Positions 45,690 through 57,884 are shown, counted from the first letter of the stretch. The stretch is DNA of 64,000 nucleotides from Corynespora cassiicola (GCA_022059125.1 JAEUWY010000019.1:310001-374000), one strand, 5' to 3'. Notes: a model not told the origin generated them from the sequence alone. Made by a program: numbers and translations.

Positions 45690-46270
45690 ATGCCTCCAAA
45701 AGCGCAGAGGGGCCGCGGCGGCTTCAAGAATTTCTCCAAGAAGCGATCTGCGCCTGCCGATGACGATGAGCCTGTCTCCCCCATCGCCAAGAAGGCCCGC
45801 TCCGAACAGTTTGTCCCCAAGGAATTGGAGACGGCTGATAATGGCGATAAATATGTCGCTGTGCGCATACTCTTTTTCTCCTGCAATGACGTCTACGGAA
45901 ACTAATCTAATAGGCAGCTCAAAGAAAACGGGCTGCGCCGCATCACCATCGGCGAGTGGAAGGGCAGCACCATGATTGGCATCCGCGAGTACTACCAAAA
46001 GAACGGCGAGACGCTTCCCGGAAAGGCGAGTGCAAAAACCCTACTTCGCGAGAAAGCCACTAATTATGTAAGCAGGGCATCTCCCTCACCATTGAGCAAT
46101 ACAATGCTCTCATGGCCGCGCTGCCCTTTGTCGAGAGTGCGCTCAAGGAACGCGATGAGGATGTTGCGCGTCCAGAATTTGACGCTCCTCTTCCACAACC
46201 CAAGGAACCTTCTCCATCCGAGGAGTCCGAAGCCGAGGAGCCCGAAGCCGAGGAGCCTGAGTCGTCTTAG
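45690..46270 (+). CDS. sub1: RNA polymerase II coactivator SUB1/PC4 (p15)
   Basis: Three exons give 157 residues. The basic N-terminus (MPPKAQRGRGGFKNFSKKRSA) precedes the PC4 single-stranded-DNA-binding fold (DKYVALKENGLRRITIGEWKG, STMIGIREYYQKNGE, GISLTIEQYNALMAAL), and an acidic Ser/Glu tail (SEESEAEEPEAEEPE) ends the protein. It acts in the nucleus in transcription and genome stability. Intron 1 is 45861-45917. Intron 2 (46027-46076) begins GCGAGT and ends AG: only this GC donor is in phase, since every GT nearby breaks the PC4 domain. Gene identity rests on the complete PC4 domain. Confidence 0.92.
46027..46076 (+). other. GC-AG intron in the SUB1 gene
   Basis: The donor reads AAG|GCGAGT and the acceptor GCAG|GGC. 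Joining them keeps GK-GISLTIEQY in frame. No phase-compatible GT donor exists within the candidate region. Confidence 0.8.
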
Positions 46271-47011
46271 ACGCCTTCATATAGAAATCCACGAGGTACG
46301 AAATGTATGCCGTTGCGAACAGGACTCGGGAAGTTTTTGAAAAGGCGAAGAAGAGGAATTCCTTTGGTGAAGATCGTTCAGATGGTTATCCACGCGAGTG
46401 CTCCAGAATGGCGTTTCGGCGAATAGACGGAACGGACGTGACGGCAGTTCCCGAGAGATCTGGGCGGATGTATAACATAATTCGCGGGTACGGCATTGGG
46501 GCGTAACGTGATGAGTATTTGCAATGGACTAAAGATCAAGTATCGAAACGAGTCGCGCTATGTGGGTGTGCTATCGTGTTGCCGTCATCAGCCGTGTGCC
46601 CTTTGCTGTGGTGATGATCCGCTTTTGTTGACAATGACAGAATGTTCCGACACCTACCAGACGGAAGCGCACAAGCTAACATCAGCCTCGCAGCCGCCAC
46701 AGCTTTCGCATCCTTTGCTAGACGACTGCAATGCGTCGGAAGGTGGCTTATCAGCCCTATATCGTCGGAAGCGGAACGGAAGAGACCGTCGGACCTCCGC
46801 CGGTAAGATCGCAACACCTCGCGGCCATACCCGCCGTGCGCGGCCCGCCATGAGTATCAACGGCCCGCCAACCACCATCATCGCCCGCCACCCGCTATCA
46901 CGCTGCCACGATGAGGAACCAGATAAGCAGAGGGTATAATACAAGTGCGAAGGCGATGCATCATACGACACAACAGCATCTCCAAGTGCATTCACATCCA
47001 TACACTCCAAA
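46271..47011. other. Intergenic, no gene recognised
   Basis: Only frames of random composition, partly overlapping the promoter of the next gene. Confidence 0.5.
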
Positions 47012-48387
47012 ATGTCAACACAACCCAACTGGCGATCTCTCGACGTGGCCGTCGTCGGCGGCGGCATTGGTGGCCTCTGCGCTGCCATTTCCATGCGACG
47101 CGCCGGCCACAAGACGACCATCTACGAGCGGGCGGACTTTGTCGGTGAGGTCGGCGCTTCCATCTCGTGTGCTGCCAACGGCACTCGGTGGCTGCACGAA
47201 TGGGGTGTGGATGTCGCAAAGGGCGACCCCGTCATCCTGCTCCAGCTGATCAACCGCGACTGGAAGACTGGAGAGCCTGTCTCAGTCATCGATCTCAGCG
47301 ACTACGAGAAGAAGTGGGGCCATGTACGTGCAGGACTAGCCTATCCGCTGCCGCTCTAGGGAGGGAAATGTGTAAGCTAACGCAGTGTCTTATGCAGGTC
47401 TACAACATGTTCCACCGCCAGTACATGCACAAGATGCTTTTGGACACGGCACTCGACACAGCCGGCGAGGGCACCCCTTCCAAGCTCATCGTCAACCACA
47501 AGTGCACCGACATCGACACCGCCTCGGGCACAATCACCTTTGACAACGGCACGACTGCAACCCACGACCTCGTCATCGGCGCCGACGGCATCGGCTCCGC
47601 CGTCCGCAACATCATCGGCGTCCACGTCGAGCGCCGTCCCGCCTCGTCGTCGTGCCTCCACGCAAACGTCACCACCGAGGAGGCCGTTAAGCTCGGCCTC
47701 ATCGACTACTCTAAGAACAACGCCATCGAGTACTGGGGCGGCCACGGCTCCCCCAACAAGATCGTCCTCAGCCCTTGCAACTCGGGATCCCTCCTGTCCT
47801 ACTACTGCTTCTTCCCCCGCGAGAAGGGCGACTACGCCTCCCAGAACTGGGATGCCGAGGCCTCGACCCAGGAGTTGCTGGATCCCTACCCGGACCTCGA
47901 CGACCACGTGCTGGGCCACCTGCGCATCGGCAAGGAGATCCGGCCGTGGAGGTTGTGGGTGCACGAGCCGTATCCGCACTGGCGCAAGGGGTGCGTGGCC
48001 ATCATGGGGGACGCGGCGCATCCGATGATGCCAGATCAGAGCCAGGGGGCCTGCATGGCCATCGAGGATGCGGCGGCGTTTGGCGTCGCCTTCTCGCGGG
48101 GCAACTTCAATGGCGATGTTGCCGAGGCGCTCGACGTGTATGAGCGGGTGCGCAAGCCGAGGGCGACGCGCGTGCAGGCAGCGAGTGCGCGCGCGAGAGA
48201 GAATATCCACGAGAGGATTGGTTTCAGTGATGACGTTACGAATAAGAACTACAAGGTGCAGAGCGAGGATGGGAAGCTGACGATTGAGGAGATGAACCTT
48301 TATGATATGAAGAAGGATGTTGCGGACAAGTATGCGGCGGTGAGGGGTCAGCAGGTCGAGGTGCCGGCTGTGGAGGCTAGGTTGTAA
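47012..48387 (+). CDS. FAD-dependent monooxygenase, salicylate/aromatic hydroxylase type
   Basis: Two exons (intron 47324-47397) give 433 residues. Motifs of class A flavoprotein hydroxylases are clear: VVGGGIGG near the N-terminus, the DG motif region (DLVIGADGIGSAVRNI), and the GD motif IMGDAAHPMMPDQSQGACMAIEDAA. It should hydroxylate an aromatic substrate with NAD(P)H. It differs clearly from the 26 kb homologue: one intron against four, and different spacing. It heads a block of transport and hydrolysis genes, and the amino-acid permease next door runs toward it. Confidence 0.9.
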
Positions 48388-48960
48388 AAATTATTGGAGG
48401 AAAAGATTGAGATGGAAAGAATTGGTTGAGGGAGAGGGCGTGGTTTCACTTCAATGTTCTTATACCACTGGGTTTTGTAGCTGTTTCTACTAGCCTGTAT
48501 CTTTTTTTCTATGCATCAATGAATCCACGGAATTATCAAAGTTCTCAACAAAGGTTCGATGGACACATGTGAATCGCAGAGTACGTGATAGTAGCAAGTA
48601 GAGGTTGATTGGTTGAAATGTTGTAGCTAATAAATAAGAAGAGAAAGTGCGCTTTGCTCAGTATCCAGCTCCGAATACTATCTTCGTCCAACGACAGTGA
48701 GCAATGGCCAGACAAAGGAGAGAAACTACGTGAATCTTATTGTTCAGATTCGTCTTTCGAATGTCTGGTACGATTAAGCATGAGCTAAATGTGTCTGGTT
48801 CTCTTATTGGCAAAGATAAGAGGCTAGGAAATGTTCATAGAAACCAATATCAGCTTTTGTCGCGTTCGTAAATTCGAAGTAAAATTCTTTCAGAAACACA
48901 ACGATCAGCTGCATTCGCAACAAGCGGATTAAATTACTCTAAATTATTCTTTTCCAATAA
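48388..48960. other. Intergenic, convergent 3' ends
   Basis: AT-rich; no gene recognised. Confidence 0.5.
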
Positions 48961-50546
48961 TCAGGAAGAATTGCTGTTATCAGCGCATGAGAACGCTGAC
49001 GCAATCGTCCCATCTGCATACGCATCCATAATCTGAACGATGACCCCATACGTCCCGCCAACTGTCAAAAAGACCGAAATCAAGATCAAGAGCACATGCA
49101 GCCCATAAACAATCCTCTGCCACCAACTGCCCCTCCACCAATCATCATGGTCATAGATCCACAACCACCCGGGCAACCCCAACGCCAGCGGCGCAAACGC
49201 CACGCTCCCCGCCAAACTCAGCAAGTAATTGAAAATGGGCACTCCCGACGCAATCAAGAAGCTCACCACCGTCATGCCCGTGATACACCCCATCCACACC
49301 CCCCAATGCACCACCGTGTTGGCCTGCAGGTGCCGCGAGTTCCGCAGTATGCGCACGAAGACGTACTTTGCGCTGACGTGCACGTACAGCGCGCCGCTGA
49401 CACACAACCCGATGATGCCAACGCCATACGCGACCTTCTTGACCATCGGGCCCGCGCTGCCCAGCGACGGCGAGGCAACCCACTTGCCGCACCACTTGTA
49501 CACGACCAGGCTGAAGGAGAGATACGCGGCGGTCACGAGGCCCATGCACCAGTTCACGGCCTTGGAGTACTCGCGCGGGTTCCGCATCTCGGACATGACG
49601 GGCAGGAAGGCCGAGGTGCCGGCGCCGGAGCAGAAGATGGTGGACGCGGCGGTGATGCCGGCGGCGAAGGTGGGGTGGCCGATTACGTGGTAGCCAAAGT
49701 CGTAGGGGCCGGATTGGGGGGCAGCGGCAGGGCGGTCGAGCGTCGTTACGCCGACGCTGAGAGGAGTGTTAGTCGCAGTCACATTTCCCATCCTTCGCTA
49801 TGTGTATGGAGACACTGGGCAGGAAGTAAGGGGAACTCACACGACGATGAAGACGGCAATAAAGACCGACGCAAAGCCCACCCAGGTGATCCAGGCAATC
49901 TTCTCAAACTTGCGGGCGCTGGCGCATACGGCGACCATGATGGCAGCGATGATGGAGAAGTAGTTTGTGCACATGGAGTGGTTGGACAGGGCGTTTAGGG
50001 CAGTGGAGACGCCGACGATGCCCGAGGCGGCGACGATGATGAAGGCGATGAGGAAGAGGATGCCGGCGATTTCTTTGACGATCTTGCCGCCCACGAGGTT
50101 GCCCATGTCGGCGATGCCTGGGGTTGGTCAGAATGAGCTGGAGATGGTGAAGAGGAAAGGGAGACAGTACTATGGCACCCGGCATGGTTGTTGCGAAAGT
50201 TTCCTTGGACGAGGGCGCAGTAGGTGTTGAGGAATTGCCATCCGAGGACGTTGATGGCGCCTGGGAATGCTCCGAGCGTGTACATGGCCGACGGAATCGT
50301 CAACACACCAGTCGCGAAGATGACTTCAATTGCCAATCGTCAGCTCGAATATCGCAGTCCGATGCCTCGTCACAACATACGCTTGAGAAAAATAACACTC
50401 GTGTGTATCCAGCTGACGGTCCGGAAATCGACATTGCCCTCCCCCCTCTTGAAGATCTCGCCGTCATCCTCGACCTTGCCAATGTTGAGGCTCTCGCTGC
50501 TGCTCTGCACAGGCGCAATGTCGTCCTGCCGCTTTTCTTCCGACAT
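48961..50546 (-). CDS. Amino-acid permease, MTR/AVT (Aa_trans) family
   Basis: Four exons (introns 50324-50380, 50118-50170, 49757-49840) give 463 residues. It has about eleven hydrophobic helices. The N-terminal landmarks FRTVSWIHTSVIFLK and FATGVLTIPSAMYTLGAFPGA, followed by SIADMGNLVGGK, match the fungal neutral/aromatic amino-acid permease group (Neurospora mtr type). Further signatures are SGIVGVSTALNALSNH and STIFCSGAGTSAFLPVMSEMR. It should carry amino acids with protons across the plasma membrane. The splice choice at 50170 restores HAGCHSIADMG, which simpler splicing would break. A TATATAT element lies 133 bp upstream of the start. Confidence 0.9.
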
Positions 50547-51293
50547 GTCTGGCGATGCGAGGCCCGTCAAAAGAACGTCTGAAAAAAAAGAGGTCGTGGA
50601 GGGGGGTTCGCGAATGGGATGACGTTGAGGACCACACCACACAACTAAACTCCCTCGAGGCGACCCTTCACCCAGCCGTATATATATCCGATGCAACGGT
50701 TCTCGGATCAAGGCGCTGATACGGCATGACCAATGCCCAGATAGATAATGCCTGGACAGATAGCACGCGCCCCCTCAGAAATCCGGGGTAGGAGCGTGGG
50801 AGGGCCCCACAGCCCCGTTGTTTTGGAGGTACCTCCAAGCCATGTCGCCCCGATTGTCACAGCTAGGAACGTGCGGGCACGCTGGAATTTCCCGAGAGCT
50901 GGGCGGTGTCATGGCGTTTTTTCCCCCGATATCTTGGGTTTCGAGGGGGGTGATTGTGGTGAACGGATGGTTGGGGTTGGGGCTCAGCCCTATCTGCGAG
51001 GACGACTCCAATTCGGTTCGTAAGGGAGACCCTGGGGTGGTGACGGGTTGTGTTTTGGCAAGAATCTAGACCTTGCGCCATGAAATCACAAATTTTGGTG
51101 CACGATATGGAACATTAGTTGATAAATGTAAGTTGCAGACGGGACGGTGAGTTTACAGGCGATACAAAGACGTGGCTTGGGCGCGGTGGTATATTTGCGA
51201 GGTTTGTTGTGCCGAGATCACTCGATGACATCATGACATGTTTTCAAACGTTTTGGTATTTTTTTTTCGGTTTACACGAAGACCGTTATCTAT
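50547..51293. other. Intergenic, permease promoter
   Basis: GC-mixed sequence without a supported gene, between the permease promoter and the 3' end of the deacetylase gene. Confidence 0.5.
50679..50685 (-). promoter_or_regulatory. TATA-like box of the permease gene
   Basis: TATATAT about 135 bp upstream of the permease start codon; plausible core-promoter element. Confidence 0.4.
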
Positions 51294-52426
51294 TTATTGC
51301 TTGAGCTTAAGTCCAGCTTCCGCGGGCATAATCGCTCCCTCTGGTGGCGGATTCTTCTTTTTGAATTCATCGGCCATTTGCTCCATGGTCACGAATTCCA
51401 CTCCCTCGTGCTTCTTGAAATGCTCGATCAATCTGGAATCAAGTCAGATTAAAATGTCTCCCTTTTAAGTATAGATTAAGCAAAACGCACCTTTCGTGCA
51501 TGAGCAGCACATGTGGTCTTCCCGAAACATCGGGATGAATAGTAATGGGCTGTTGGACACAATCAGCTTTACCCAGGCCTCGGATTCTTTAGACTGCAAC
51601 TTACGAAAATAAACTCGTCGTATTCCCTGTAAAAATAGTCAAAGTGATCCCTCCATAGGTCCTCAATGTCTCTAGCATTGGTGAAGCCGTGGCTGTTAGG
51701 CGCTGATTTGATAAACATCATGGGCGGCAGATCGTCAATGTACCAGTTGGCAGGTATCTCAACCAAGCCGGTTTGCTGTCCAGCAATAAGTGGTTTCATC
51801 CAAGTCTCTGCTTTCTTGGAGTAATCGATCTTGGTCCAGGTATCACCCGTTCTTAGGTAATAGGGCTGGCAGTCGTGATGGCTCATGCTGTGGTCGTATT
51901 CTATGCCGTATGAGAGCAATAGCTCGGCACCCTCTTGACTCGTCTCCCACCTATAGGCTAGTTAGCGATGATTTAGTTATATACGCTTTGATCGCTATTG
52001 AATATTGATCCATAGCCAGTGCTAAAACTGCTTTTTTACTTACCAAGGTGCAACACTGCCCCGTGGAGGCTTTCCCGCGAATTCTGTGAGCATGCGGTAG
52101 GTCTTGTCCAAAACATCCCTCTGCTGCTCCATGGTCATGTCGCTCGGATTCTCATGGCTATACCCGTGAAGACCAATCTCGTGGCCCGCATCGCGGACCG
52201 CTGCCATGTCCTCGGGAAAAGTTTCTAAACTGTGGCCAGGGATAAACCACGTGGTTTTGATGTTGTACTTCTCAAACAACTTCAAAAGACGCTGCGTGCC
52301 CACAGTTCCCGCGAACAGGCCGCGGCTGATGTCGCTGGTGCTGTCTTCTCCACCATATGAACCCAACCATCCCGCGACAGCATCCACATCCACACCGTAA
52401 GAAATGAGAACGCGCTTCTTGCCCAT
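51294..52426 (-). CDS. NodB-fold deacetylase, PgdA/cyclic-imidase-like
   Basis: Four exons (introns 51951-52043, 51550-51604, 51433-51490) give 308 residues. The first strand reads [19 protein letters not shown], with the Asp-x-Asp metal/catalytic site, and [10 protein letters not shown] supplies the two metal-binding His of the NodB fold. There is no signal peptide, so it is cytosolic, which argues against wall chitin as substrate. The [14 protein letters not shown] pattern is that of the bacterial PgdA (HP0310)/PuuE-like group and of the cyclic-imide hydrolases that use this fold. It is divergent from the zinc ADH and close to an amidase, which fits a small-molecule catabolic role. The exact substrate is not readable. 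Confidence 0.85.
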
Positions 52427-52918
52427 GTTGGTCGTTGTTGTTGCCGAAGAAAAGGAAAAAGGATATCGGAACCTTCGGAATGAGTCGAGTTGCGTATATG
52501 TGAACAAGAGATCGACCCTTCGGCGAAACTTCCCCTCCCTTTGACCGATAAATATCGGCAATTGCAAAACGAATAGAGCCACGATAATATCGTGGAAATC
52601 TGTGGCGATATTCGGGGGGATGCGCCTGAAAGGGGTCCGATCGGCGGAGTCTCCACTCCAAAGCCTAGCGCACCCCGCTTCCCAAGCTATCGCGACCTCC
52701 AACTTACTCCAACCACCCGAATTCGGCCCTTGGACCTCCATCCCGCTTGGAGGTCACCGCAGATACCCGCAATTCGCCCAGGGAACCTCGATAAGGATGG
52801 TCAGAGCGGAACTGTCGCGCCGAATGCCTGGGCGATATCTTTCTTGTCGCTGGCCAAATATGCAAGCACCCAAATATCTGCATCAGTGGCTAGTGATCCA
52901 GCAACAAGCGAAGCGAAA
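52427..52918. promoter_or_regulatory. Shared divergent promoter of deacetylase and ADH
   Basis: 492 bp between two divergent start codons, so co-regulation is plausible. No specific operator was identified by eye. Confidence 0.4.
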
Positions 52919-54083
52919 ATGCGAGCCGCGCAGATTGTCCAAGTATGACATCATCGACAATGAAAGGCAGCGTCACTAATGTGCATGTGTAGTTTGGGAA
53001 GCCTTATCAACTCTCAGAGGTGCCTGTGCCCAAGTGCGGTGACGATGACTTGCTCGTCGAGGTGTATGCCGCTGGGTTCTGTCATTCGGACCTTCAAGTC
53101 CTGCAAGGCCAATTCCCAGCAAACCTTCCCATGATCCCGTCCCATGAACCCGCCGGCAAGATAGTTCAAGTTGGCGCCAATGTCAAAGGTCTATGGAAGG
53201 TCGGTGACCGCGTAGGCGTCCTCAACTTTAAGAATGCTTGCAGAGAGTGCGCCGGATGCCGACAGCACATGCGGAGATCGGCTGGTGCGGATCCGCGATT
53301 CTGCCACAAGAGGCTTATGGCCGGATTCAAACATGATGGCGCGTTTGCGCAGTTTATGCTCGCTGATCCCAACACTACGATTTCGCTGCCAGAGCAGGTC
53401 TCCTTCGAGCAAGGTGCACCACTCATGTGCGCGGGTGTAAGTCATTTGCGTACCTAGGCTAGATATCAACACCGATGCTAACTGAACCATAGGCAACAGC
53501 ATGGGGTGCTTTGCAAAAACTTAAGCCTGATGTTAAGCCCGGTGAAACGGTGGCAGTCGTAGGCATCGGTGGTGTTGGTCACCTAGGAATCCAGCTTGCC
53601 AAAGCAATGGGCTACAAGACTGTCGCAATTGATAATCGCCTAGAAGGTCGCCAACTTGCATCTGAAGTGCCGGATCATCTCAAGCCGGATCTGACCGTGG
53701 ACTCCATGGCTACTGATGCAGACGACAAGATCCTAGAGTTCACTGCGGGCGAGGGTCTTGCAGGCATTGTAGTCTGCACGGACTCTATTCAAGCGAACGC
53801 ATGGAGCCTCCAGCAGCTGGGCATCAAAGGGGTAATGGTACCGCTTGGTCTTCCCAAAGATAAATGGCAGTTCGACTCAGAAGCCATGGTATTCCGCGAG
53901 CTTACAATTCGAGGCAGCTATGTCTCTAGTGCTGACGACGTCGAATCGATGCTCAAAGTGGTGGCCGAGTATAGTATCTTGTCTCATCTCACCGTCGTGG
54001 ACTTTGATAAGATTCCTCACCTGGTCGAGATGTTTGAGCAGAAGTCACGAAAAGGACGACTGGTCGTACGGATCGCCCAATAA
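52919..54083 (+). CDS. Zinc-dependent alcohol dehydrogenase (MDR)
   Basis: Three exons, the first only 24 bases (introns 52943-52992, 53437-53492), give 352 residues. The N-terminus MRAAQIVQFGKPYQLSEVPVP is typical. Catalytic zinc ligands lie in GFCHSD and SHEPAG; the NAD motif is VGIGGVGHLGIQLAK. The structural-zinc loop has Cys in CRECAGC plus a fourth Cys in RFC, but fourteen residues lie between the third and fourth Cys, against seven in classic enzymes. It should interconvert an alcohol and an aldehyde in the cytosol. It is divergent from the deacetylase and followed on the same strand by the amidase. Confidence 0.9.
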
Positions 54084-54531
54084 CATGATGGGGGGCTGGA
54101 CAGAATGCATCGCAATAATACACATTTTTTATGAACCCGAAATCACTCTGAATCATAGCAACCTTTCTCGATACTTCTCAGTCATTTGTTCTTAGATGTG
54201 TCGTTGCACTCGGACGCGGAGGCCGGCAACCGACTTCGCCGCCACGTTGGAGGCCGGTGGAGAAGGGCCGACAACTCCAAAAGCAGACCCACATGGCCGA
54301 AGGGCACTCGGTAATTGCTATAACAAACGCCATCATTGCATTTCTAATGTGAATTAGGTATATAGTTCCGGTCAAAAAGTTGTCAGGGCAGCACTATCAT
54401 CGTAAAGAGCATACGCATCTTGATCGCACATTGCAGTCTACCAGACAATTGCCGTCCCTGACCCCCATCTAACATTGTCACTCTGTGCCCTGAAAAGACT
54501 TGCTAGTTTCGGATCATTAGGCGGATTAGAC
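54084..54531. other. Intergenic, no gene recognised
   Basis: Between the ADH stop and the amidase start, on the same strand. No gene was seen. Confidence 0.5.
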
Positions 54532-56260
54532 ATGTCTGTCTTTTTCGATTCACCATCAAGGTTTGCTTTGACCGCCATTTCCATCATTGCAGAATGCTAA
54601 TGTTAGATTAGCAATGATCGCGTAGCTGAAGGCGACGCGGAACTGCTGCTAGCGGGAATCGGGGTTACCGAAGGCATCCCTCAGTCAGAATCATCCGAAT
54701 ACCGCCAATTACTAGCAGCCGTGCACGATGTGGCCGAGCATATTCTGGACCTTCCCGACTACACCGCACGTGCAGATTTAGAGCGGTACCCGCGAGAGCA
54801 ACTTCATCGTCCATCAGCCGAAGAGCAAGATTTTGGCAACGCTTGGGCACACAAGTTCCTCATCCGCGGAAACCCTAATGGCACCCTTCTCAGGGGAAAG
54901 ACTGTTTGCCTAAAGGACAACATCGCTGTGGCGGGCGTTCCGCAATTCTTCGGCACAGATGCGATCCCCGCCTGGACGTCAGACTCGGATGCAACGGTCG
55001 TTACGCGTGCGCTAGATGCTGGCGCGGATATCGTGGGTACCACGATTTGCGAAAACTTTTGCAATTCTACATCGTCGTTTACCAGTGCCCAAGGCACCGT
55101 TCATAATCCCTATGCCGAGGGTTTCTCCGCTGGCGGCAGTACGTCGGGGGGCTCAGCTTTGGTGGGAGCTGGCTTCGTTGATATTGCTATTGGTGCCGAC
55201 CAGGGTGGGAGTATACGCGTACCATCGTCATTTTGCGGATGTAAGTGATCCAAAACTTCTCTGTTCAGCTCCAAGCTTACATTAGATAGGCGTTGGACTA
55301 AAGCCAACTCATGGTCTGGTGCCTTACACGGGTATATCAAGCGGAGACGCAATCAACGACCACGCTGGACCCATCGCGCGAACAGTTAAAAATGTGGCCC
55401 TTTGTCTTGATGCAATTAGCGGAAAAGATGATTTTGATGATCGGACATTGGGTGCGCCTGTTCCAGGAGCCACGCAGTATTCCAGTCAACTCCAAAGCTC
55501 CGTCAAGGGGATGAGGATAGGCGTTCTTATCGAAGGATTCGAGCACCGTCTAGTCAATCCACATGTGAAGAGGATAGTTTCAAATGCTGCCCATCAATTT
55601 TCGAGTCTCGGCGCTATCGTAGAAGAGGTTTCACTGCCCGTGCATCTCGAGGGGCCGGCAGTTTGGACTATACAACAGCGCATCGCAGGTACACTCGGTT
55701 TTATGGGCTATGCCCACGGACGAAGAGGTCTCTTCTCCACAGAATTTGAAGCAGCAAGGCAGCCGTGGACGAACGAATCGTTTCAGAAGCTATTTCCCTC
55801 GACCAAGAACACCATCATCAATGGTCTCTCGCTCATGAAGAGCTACCCCGGGTTGTACGCTAAGACGATGAACATTGCCCAGCAGCTGCGCGATTCGTAC
55901 GAGAAACTCTTCCAAGAATACGACGTTATCGTCATGCCCACAACACCCATTGTTGCCCCTCCCAATCCCGAGTGGAAGCGTGGTGATTCGCCCATGGCGG
56001 CATTGAAGCCGAGTATGGGGATCACAACCAACACTGCGATATTCGACGTCACCGGCCACCCAGCCATGTCTCTTCCTGTCGGGTTTGCACCGTCGGATGT
56101 AGAATCTAGCGTACTATTGCCAGTTGGGATGCAGTTAGTGGGAGGCCTGTGGCAGGAACAAAAAATCCTCGACGCAGCGTTTGCATGGGAGTCTGCGAAT
56201 GAGTGGGAAAAGATTGGCGTGTCAGCTTCTGAAGGCCAGAAACTTCCAACAAAGCTGTAG
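54532..56260 (+). CDS. Amidase (amidase-signature family)
   Basis: Three exons (introns 54561-54611 and 55241-55289) give about 542 residues. The Ser-cisSer-Lys triad is present: Lys in CLKDNIAVAGVP, cis-Ser in SAGGSTSGGSALV, and the nucleophile Ser in GADQGGSIRVPSS, followed by GLKPTHGLVPYTG. It should hydrolyse an amide to acid and ammonia. The start is the least certain part: a 29-base first exon (MSVFFDSPS) is proposed because the main exon is preceded by an in-frame stop and a CTAAT-AG acceptor. Next to the NodB-fold enzyme, it could act on the half-amide that a cyclic imidase would release. Confidence 0.87.
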
Positions 56261-56370
56261 ACAAACTCTGCATATTCATAGAAACGAGCAAATGTGGCAA
56301 TTTGGAGTTAATTGTTTTCCATGCAGCATCATAATTCATGTTCCATCTTCTAGAGAAAAAAAATGAAAAC

Positions 56371-57269
56371 TCAATTAATAGTGTAACCACCATCAACGAC
56401 AAGCGCATGCCCCTGAATGAACGAGGCCTTGGGCGAGCAGAGGAACAATACCGCATTCGCAACTTCGTCAGGTGTCCCCATACGTTTCATTGGTGCAATG
56501 TTGATCGCCGGCTTCAACGCCTCCGCCATCTCCGGTGAAGCAGTGGTCATCGGCGTCTCAATGACTCCCGGACAAACACAATTCACACGAATCCCATCAT
56601 CAGAATAGTCGATCGCATTCGCTCTTGTCATATTGATCACCGCAGCCTTGGAAGCGCAGTACGCAGCTACACACAAATCAGCACATATACGCCCAGCTTT
56701 GGGGAAACTCACCAGCACCCGGTCGCGCAACCACCCCCAGCTGACTCGCAACATTCACAATCGCCCCCCTCTGCCCCGGCGCTTCAGAAAGCGCCTCCTG
56801 CCTTAGCATATTCCTCAATTCTGCCCTGCAGCTTAACCACGTGCCCCGATAATTCACCCCATTCAGCCGATCAAACGCCTCAGTCTCCATCTCGCACGCC
56901 CTCACCGTCCTCCCACCCAGCACCCCCGCGCAATTCACCGCATAGTCGATGCGGCCAAAATGCGCGAACGCGTCGTCAACAAAGGAATCCACGAACGCCT
57001 CGTCGGCGATGTCGCCGGCGCGCGTGAAGACCTCGGCCGAGGGGTTGAGGGCGAGAATCTGGGCGCGGGTGCTGGAGAGGGTAGTAGGATTTAGGTCGGT
57101 GAGGGCAAGGTTGGGGGTTCCCGAACGGGCGAAGGCTTTTGCTACGGCGGCGCCAATGCCTGGGGGGTTTGTGAGGGGGAGTGAGGGGGGAGGGAGGGAG
57201 GGGCGTACCTGTTCCGCCTGCGCCGGTGATGAGGGCTACGCCAGGGAGTTTGTCTGAGATTTCTGCCAT
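56371..57269 (-). CDS. Short-chain dehydrogenase/reductase
   Basis: Three exons (introns 57160-57208 and 56667-56712) give 267 residues. The cofactor motif TGAGGTGIG is completed across the first intron, NCAGVLGG gives the NAG motif, Ser is in VNVASQLG and the Tyr/Lys pair in AYCASKAA, where the Tyr codon lies just after the second intron. The C-terminus FIQGHALVVDGGYTIN is classic. It is an NAD(P)-dependent oxidoreductase whose 3' end meets that of the amidase gene only about 110 bp away. It may belong to the same catabolic block. Confidence 0.92.
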
Positions 57270-57884
57270 GGATTTTGGAATATTTTTGATGGGATTTTGT
57301 TGTTTTGGGTGATTGGTAGACTTGTAGAGACTTGGAGGTGCTCGAGTCAGTGTGATCTGGAATACAGGATGGCTCAGTATGATTGTACCTTCTCTCTAAA
57401 CCCACTGTGATAAAACTCAGCCCACTGATCTGATATCAATCTACTCGTAAAGTTTCATGGTGCATATCAGCCCTCCCAAGTTGTCGGATTTTCGGCATCG
57501 TCACCTTGAGATGTTGGAGTAGCCATCTATCTCGGGCCGATAAGGAGGTGGAGTTGGAGATATCAAGCTCTCGACTTCAAAGTCTAGGCAACCCTCCTAC
57601 CCCACCCAATCTACACCCAGTGCACCCGTTCCCTGGATATCCTGCTAATTCACCCTTGATGCCATTACTGACTCAGTTCAAACAGTATTCTGAACAGCAG
57701 TCTCTGGCTCATGCTATGAAAAAGAGTTATCCGATATCAGATGGGCTAGTCCAAACCAAGCAAAAGGTGCCTTGGCATACGTTAGATCAAACCCCCGACC
57801 CACCAGCCTTCATCGCTCTCCACAAACCTCCAACTTCACCCCTCTTGGGGTCCAAACCAGATCCGACGGCGTCATACCAGCCAG
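57270..57884. other. Intergenic, divergent promoter region
   Basis: Between the divergent SDR and C2H2 regulator genes. The long open frame 57506-58030 overlaps the regulator's first exon in another frame and has no recognisable features. Confidence 0.5.
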
